This document shows positions 26,114 through 29,263 of a stretch of 29,263 nucleotides of DNA, in pieces. The translations under genes were made by a program, and so were the position numbers. The notes under the pieces are model-generated. The model ran no database searches. It saw nothing but the letters and a program-made list of their open reading frames with translations, and had not been told where the DNA came from. The stretch spans positions 1 to 29,263 of the forward strand of contig CALGJF010000037.1 of the NCBI GenBank assembly GCA_937914945.1, written 5' to 3'. This stretch comes from an uncultured Bacteroidales bacterium (lineage in GTDB: Bacteria > Bacteroidota > Bacteroidia > Bacteroidales > Bacteroidaceae). The number at the start of each line of letters is the position of its first letter. Position 1 is the first letter of the stretch.

Positions 26114-26134
26114 CCCACACATTTTTATAAAAAT

Positions 26135-27316
26135 ATGAATATTTCACGCATAACAGGAATAAAAGCCCTGATTTTTACTGGAATTACCACGCTGTTCTTC
26201 GCCTGTGGCAAAGCACCGCAATTCACCATTGAAGGAGAGATAAAAGGAGGCGAAAGCAAGATGCTCTATCTGCTTAACATTGGCATAGACAAGACAGAAA
26301 AAAGAGACTCTGCCAGAATAGGCAGCAACGGAACATTCCGTTTCAGCCAGCCACGCCCCGAGTGCTACGATTTCTATGCCCTGCAACTGCAAGATGGCGG
26401 CAGGCGCATAACCATTGCCATAGACAGCACCGAAACAGTGAAGATTACAACCACAGCCACACATTTTGCCGATAGCTGCACGATAGAAGGCTCGCCCGAG
26501 AGTGTGCGCATACAGGAGCTTGCCGCACTTGAACAATCGCTGCAACAACAAGTGCGTAACCTTATAAAAAACAGCACACCCGCATACGGCGAAACAAGAG
26601 AAAAAATATACACCTTAATTGGAGATTTCAAGCAAAACATATTCAAACAATACATAGCCACTTCCCCGCACAAGGCAAGCGCATACTACGCACTGTTTTT
26701 AAGACTAAACGGCGAGCCGCTGTTCATACCCACAGCCAACAGATTCGACAGCCGTTGCTTTGCCGCCGTTGCCACAAGCCTGCACAACAACTACCCGCAC
26801 GCGACGCGCGCGATACATTTATACAATGTAGCAACAAAAGGAATGGCGGCCACCCGCACAGCCGCGCCACGCGACACCATAGATTTGGAGAGCAACGCCA
26901 TTGAAAAGATTGGCTTATACAATATAGAACTGCCCAACATACATGGCGATTCCATAAGCCTTCGCTCACTTAAAGGGAAGGTGGTGCTGCTCGATTTCAC
27001 CATCTACGGCGTTGCCGGTATCAGCAGCCGCAATATAGGGCTGCGCGAGATTTACGAGAAATACCGCGACAGAGGATTCGAGGTCTATCAGGTATCATTT
27101 GACCAAAACGAAAGTTTCTGGAACAATTCTGCCGAAAATCTGCCATGGATCTGCGTGCGCGACGGCGATGGACAGGCATCGCAAAACATACTGCTATACA
27201 ACATACAGTCGCTCCCCACATATTACCTAATAAACCGCGAGAACGAACTTGTTGCACGCGACAACCAAATAGAAGATTTAGAGAAAAGCATAGAAGAACT
27301 ATTAAAAAAACAATAA
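26135..27316 (+). CDS. DUF4369/TlpA-like thioredoxin-fold lipoprotein without CxxC
   Basis: The 393-residue protein starts at ATG 26135; a TTG-started extension to 26111 would overlap the promoter. The N-terminus is a lipoprotein-type signal (KALIFTGITTLFFAC, with C24 as the likely lipidated residue). A DUF4369-like beta domain follows (FTIEGEIKGGESKMLYLLNI), then a helical segment of about 130 residues, then a TlpA/AhpC-like thioredoxin fold starting near residue 270 (LPNIHGDSISLRSLKGKVVLLDF). Where thioredoxins have WCxxC, this protein has DFTIYGVAGISSRN, so the redox cysteines are absent and oxidoreductase activity is unlikely. The later PWICVRDGDGQ and LPTYYLIN blocks keep the fold, including the cis-proline. 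It is probably a periplasmic-facing structural or binding relative. It stands alone upstream of greA. Confidence 0.85.
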   Translation: MNISRITGIKALIFTGITTLFFACGKAPQFTIEGEIKGGESKMLYLLNIGIDKTEKRDSARIGSNGTFRFSQPRPECYDFYALQLQDGGRRITIAIDSTETVKITTTATHFADSCTIEGSPESVRIQELAALEQSLQQQVRNLIKNSTPAYGETREKIYTLIGDFKQNIFKQYIATSPHKASAYYALFLRLNGEPLFIPTANRFDSRCFAAVATSLHNNYPHATRAIHLYNVATKGMAATRTAAPRDTIDLESNAIEKIGLYNIELPNIHGDSISLRSLKGKVVLLDFTIYGVAGISSRNIGLREIYEKYRDRGFEVYQVSFDQNESFWNNSAENLPWICVRDGDGQASQNILLYNIQSLPTYYLINRENELVARDNQIEDLEKSIEELLKKQ

Positions 27317-27381
27317 TTGCAAAAGTCCTCTGAAAAAAGATGTTAAGCAGGATATATAAAAGTAAAAATTTCCATTTTTAA

Positions 27382-27412
27382 TTTGCTTTTCAATTTTTAA
27401 GAGCTATCTTTG
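27382..27412 (+). promoter_or_regulatory. greA promoter (TTTG-N19-TATCTTTG)
   Basis: TTTG at 27382-27385 and TATCTTTG at 27405-27412 have the ideal 19-bp spacing. The start site should be near 27416, leaving a leader of about 87 nt before the ATG at 27503. Confidence 0.85.
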
Positions 27413-27433
27413 CAAGCACAACAAAGAAATTTC

Positions 27434-27459
27434 GGGTTCCGGCATTCGTGCCGGAATCC
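27434..27459 (+). promoter_or_regulatory. Terminator-like hairpin in the greA leader
   Basis: An 11-bp stem with one G-T pair (27434-27444 with 27449-27459) closes on a TTCG tetraloop and is followed by TTTGTTTTACTATTTTTTC. It lies wholly inside the predicted greA leader, 44 bp before the start codon. AACAAAG (27419-27425) and CTTTGTT can extend the pairing. It could be an attenuator. Confidence 0.6.
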
Positions 27460-27502
27460 TTTGTTTTACTATTTTTTCAAAACCATATAAAAGATATCAG
27501 AG

Positions 27503-27964
27503 ATGGGTTATATGTCCGAAGAGGGCTACAAGAAACTGTTAGCCGACTTAAAAGAGTTAGAGGCGAAACGCCCCGAGATTGTTCGTCAGATTGCAGAAGC
27601 ACGCGACAAAGGCGACCTTTCGGAGAACGCAGAGTATGATGCAGCAAAAGAGGCACAGGGATTGTTGGAGATGAAAATCAATGAGCTCAAATTGATTATC
27701 GCCGATGCAAAAATCATCGACACCTCCAAGTTGAGCACCGAGAGTGTTCAGGTACTCACAAAAGTGAGCCTCAAGAATACAAAGACAGGTGCCACAATGC
27801 AGTACACCATCGTTCCCGAGAGCGAGGCCAACCTACGCGAGGCCAAAATTTCAATAAACACACCCATTGCCAAAGGATTACTTGGCAAGAAGGTGGGCGA
27901 TGTAGCCGAGATTACAGTACCCCAGGGAAAACTCTCCTTGGAGATTACAAACATTGAGTTTTAA
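27503..27964 (+). CDS. greA: Transcription elongation factor GreA
   Basis: GreA binds in the secondary channel of RNA polymerase and stimulates cleavage of backtracked RNA. The 153-residue protein has an N-terminal coiled coil (about 1-75) whose tip carries GDLSENAEYD (37-46), including the acidic D38 and E41 that act at the active site, and a C-terminal FKBP-like domain with TIVPESEAN, SINTPIAKGLLGKKVGD and ITVPQGK. The first ATG (MGYMSEEGYKKL) is chosen because related proteins start M-x-YMSEEGY. It is followed after 12 bp by the HIT gene. Its own promoter and a leader hairpin lie upstream. Confidence 0.97.
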   Translation: MGYMSEEGYKKLLADLKELEAKRPEIVRQIAEARDKGDLSENAEYDAAKEAQGLLEMKINELKLIIADAKIIDTSKLSTESVQVLTKVSLKNTKTGATMQYTIVPESEANLREAKISINTPIAKGLLGKKVGDVAEITVPQGKLSLEITNIEF

Positions 27965-27976
27965 CAAGCAGCAATC

Positions 27977-28375
27977 ATGGCAACAATATTCAGCAAAATA
28001 GTTGCAGGAGAGATTCCCAGCTACAAGGTGGCCGAGAACGAGCAATTCTATGCATTCCTCGACATCAACCCGCTGGCAAAAGGGCACACACTTGTGATAC
28101 CCAAGCGCGAGATGGATTACTTCTTCGACCTTACCGACGAGGAGATTGGTGCAATGCAGATTTTTGCCAAGCATGTGGCCGAAGGCATAAAACGAGCCTA
28201 CCCCTGCATAAAAGTGGGCCAAGCTGTATTAGGCCTTGAAGTTCCGCACGCGCACATACACCTTGTGCCCATGCAGAGCGAGAGGGATATGCTCTTCACC
28301 AACCCCAAACTAAAACTGACACCCGAGGAATTTGCCGAGGTTGCCGCAAACATAGCAAAAGAGATTGCCCGATAA
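27977..28375 (+). CDS. HIT-family nucleotide hydrolase/transferase
   Basis: The 132-residue cytosolic protein belongs to the histidine triad family, which hydrolyses phosphoramidate or related bonds in purine nucleotides such as AMP-lysine. The triad is H91-A-H93-I-H95 in VPHAHIHLVPM, with H93/H95 near the alpha phosphate; the N-terminal SKIVAGEIPSYKV, FLDINPLAKGHTLVIPK strand and helix are also typical of the Hint branch. The substrate is not defined by sequence. It is co-transcribed with greA (12-bp gap) and ends at a terminator whose stem overlaps its last codons. Confidence 0.95.
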   Translation: MATIFSKIVAGEIPSYKVAENEQFYAFLDINPLAKGHTLVIPKREMDYFFDLTDEEIGAMQIFAKHVAEGIKRAYPCIKVGQAVLGLEVPHAHIHLVPMQSERDMLFTNPKLKLTPEEFAEVAANIAKEIAR

Positions 28376-28391
28376 GGCAATCTCTTTTTTT
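28357..28391 (+). terminator. Terminator of the greA-HIT operon
   Basis: GAGATTGCC (28361-28369) pairs with GGCAATCTC (28376-28384) across a 6-nt loop containing the HIT stop codon, with A/T bases extending the stem, followed by a run of about 9 T. Its left arm is inside the coding sequence. Confidence 0.9.
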
Positions 28392-28549
28392 TTGTATATA
28401 CAAATGCCGTAAGTACAAATTACAGCAATGCCCCAAACCATCCATTGCCACCACAAGCCGGGCTCAACCACAGATTTTTTTGGGGGGCTTGCTCTAAACT
28501 CCTCAGTGTTATTTTTCGGCTATTCTCACAATCTTATTGATGTTTTTAC

Positions 28550-28575
28550 CTCCTTTCTGTGCCGACAGAAAGGAG
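28550..28575. repeat. Palindromic repeat CTCCTTTCTGT-gccg-ACAGAAAGGAG
   Basis: A perfect 11-bp stem around a 4-nt loop, flanked by TTTTTAC on the left and CAAAGA on the right. It is paired with a similar hairpin at 28909-28933 in opposite orientation. Confidence 0.75.
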
Positions 28576-28697
28576 CAAAGAACTCTGCGCATATGGTCGC
28601 TTTCCTAAAAGCTTTAATGCGCACCAATGAAGACGCAGGGCGCGTTCTCACAAGCTAAAGTAACTCTAAAAACCCACCGGCACTGTCAAAATCACAA

Positions 28698-28818
28698 TTA
28701 AATCGCATTGCTCTTTTGGAAATAGTGCGAGCATTGTGTGAGTGTTAGTTATACACGCCATGGCGGGGATAACTGAACGAGTTGCACAGCACCCAAAAGA
28801 GCAATGAAAAAGATTTAA
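28698..28818. repeat. 121-bp imperfect inverted repeat
   Basis: Left arm TTAAAT...CATTGCTCTTTTGG (28698-28719) pairs with right arm CCAAAAGAGCAATG...ATTTAA (to 28818). Inside, AGTTAT/ATAACT and CGCCATGGCG continue the stem, so the whole unit can fold as one long hairpin with bulges. Confidence 0.6.
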
Positions 28819-28824
28819 TGACAA

Positions 28825-28876
28825 ATAATAGCTGACCGAAGAATGTCGCTTGCGACTTGTGAGCAAAAGCTATTAT
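28825..28876. repeat. Stem-loop with inner GTCGC-TT-GCGAC hairpin
   Basis: ATAATAGCT (28825-28833) and AGCTATTAT (28868-28876) are perfect inverted copies; a second hairpin GTCGC/GCGAC (28845-28849 with 28852-28856) lies inside. Confidence 0.6.
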
Positions 28877-28908
28877 GACTGATTTTGCTTCTGTGCCGGG
28901 CCTTTTTG

Positions 28909-28933
28909 CTCCTTTTTGTGCGACAAAAAGGAG
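28909..28933. repeat. Palindromic repeat CTCCTTTTTGT-gcg-ACAAAAAGGAG
   Basis: A perfect 11-bp stem around a 3-nt loop. Read on the minus strand, with its flanks (TTTTAC before, CAAAAA after), it closely matches 28550-28575, so the two bound a 330-bp interval as inverted copies. Confidence 0.75.
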
Positions 28934-29025
28934 GTAAAAGATATAAGATTAAACAAAGAACAGCTCATGGGCCACCGAGGATTTCAAAGAAAGAATATTC
29001 AAGCGACAACAACGCATGGAATAAC

Positions 29026-29102
29026 AGATGCCTCACATGCGTTATTCGCGTAGCTAATCAAAACATCTTTTGATTTCTTCTTTAAGGTATAGCCGGCATG
29101 AC
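29026..29102. repeat. Partial copy of the 118-bp element of 4192-4309
   Basis: It aligns over about 77 bp with 4270-4192 on the minus strand: shared blocks include CTCACAT, CGTTATTCGC, TAGCT and TCTTTTGATTT, ending in CATGAC. The end carrying GTCATTTCGAC is missing, so this copy is truncated or diverged. Confidence 0.65.
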
Positions 29103-29138
29103 ACGGTAGCAGTATATTAGGCTCACCTGCAAACACAC

Positions 29139-29170
29139 AAAAAAGCCCCGGGCAGCAAACTGCCCGGGGC
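29139..29170 (-). terminator. Terminator of the gene entering at the right edge
   Basis: A perfect 11-bp GC-rich stem (29145-29155 with 29160-29170) has a 4-nt loop and is followed on the minus strand by TTTTTT. It lies 30 bp beyond the stop codon at 29200. Confidence 0.92.
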
Positions 29171-29199
29171 GGAATAAGGTTATCTATTTCTCTATTGAA

Positions 29200-29263
29200 T
29201 TATTCAACAACAACCTTCTTGCCGTTTACAATGTAAATACCCTTAACAAGGTTGTTTACACGA
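29200..29263 (-). CDS. C-terminal end of a secreted protein with type IX sorting tail
   Basis: Only the last 20 codons are in the window: RVNNLVKGIYIVNGKKVVVE and a TAA stop. KGIYIVNGKKVVV is the usual ending of the type IX secretion (Por) C-terminal sorting domain in Bacteroidales, which directs export across the outer membrane and is then removed. The rest of the protein, and so its function, is outside the window. It could be another leucine-rich-repeat protein like that at the left edge, but nothing here shows this. Confidence 0.75.
   Translation of the reverse strand, partial: RVNNLVKGIYIVNGKKVVVE

Larger units (their letters stand above)
28376..29199. other. 824-bp gene-free region rich in inverted repeats
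   Basis: No credible gene is present. Two short frames (28428-28658, 28885-29073) run across palindromes and both read FxCRQKG-like there, which is a product of the repeat. The region holds, in order: a 11-bp hairpin at 28550-28575, a TGCGCAT hairpin (28586-28592 with 28617-28623), a 121-bp imperfect inverted repeat (28698-28818), a stem-loop (28825-28876), a second 11-bp hairpin (28909-28933), and a partial copy of the 4.2-kb element (29026-29102). Confidence 0.6.

Noticed and set aside
26985..27030. Loss of CxxC in the TlpA-like gene as evidence of a pseudogene
   Set aside because: The frame is full length with intact promoter, signal and fold blocks; there is no stop or frameshift.
28428..28658. 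76-codon frame, and a similar 62-codon frame at 28885-29073
   Set aside because: Both cross the 11-bp palindromes and their only similarity (xxRQKGxK) is the translated repeat. No conserved protein is evident.

Overview
The window is chromosomal DNA from a member of the Bacteroidetes, most likely order Bacteroidales. Evidence for this: a fused MurF-alanine racemase gene; IspG with the long central insert; a class 3 fructose-bisphosphatase; the dxs-trkA-trkH gene order; BspA-type leucine-rich-repeat and type IX secretion tail proteins; few clear Shine-Dalgarno sites; and promoters of the Bacteroidetes type (TTTG, 19 bp, TAnnTTTG). Most of it is ordinary housekeeping DNA on a moderate-GC background, with a few accessory patches.

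Layout. 1-594 (minus) is the start of a secreted leucine-rich-repeat protein, cut by the window edge and preceded by a long hairpin-rich leader. 1150-1653 is an ECF sigma factor. 1913-4139 is purE-ispG, two overlapping minus-strand genes. A 118-bp repeat element with terminal inverted repeats follows (4192-4309). 4364-6355 is fbp with its own promoter. 6544-9617 is a nucleoside kinase-rpoN operon. On the plus strand, 9901-11782 encodes a compact ABC-type ATPase followed by a DUF4435/Toprim-like protein, an arrangement like the PARIS phage-defence pair; its 3' end overlaps the convergent trkH gene. 11754-16451 (minus) is dxs-trkA-trkH with 1-nt spacing or overlap at the junctions. 16575-17733 (minus) holds two related secreted proteins, one with a DnaJ-like zinc-finger tail. 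17808-21259 (plus) is a GSCFA-family gene and murF-alr. 21329-22675 is a sodium:neurotransmitter-type transporter, 22824-23723 diaminopimelate dehydrogenase, and 23865-26036 pnp, all minus. 26135-28375 (plus) holds a TlpA-like lipoprotein without the usual CxxC, greA and a HIT-family hydrolase. 28376-29199 has no convincing gene but is packed with inverted repeats, including a second partial copy of the 4.2-kb element. 29200-29263 (minus) is the last 20 codons of a secreted protein with a type IX sorting tail.

How the genes fit together. Two MEP isoprenoid genes (dxs, ispG) are present in separate operons. Ddh makes meso-diaminopimelate and MurF-Alr supplies D-alanine and adds D-Ala-D-Ala, so both serve peptidoglycan. 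TrkA and TrkH form a potassium uptake system. Pnp, GreA, RpoN and the ECF sigma factor act in RNA metabolism and transcription.

The best candidates for something new are the compact ATPase/DUF4435 pair, the secreted zinc-finger pair, the greA leader hairpin, and the families of intergenic inverted repeats. No database search was possible; all family assignments are from recognition of motifs.
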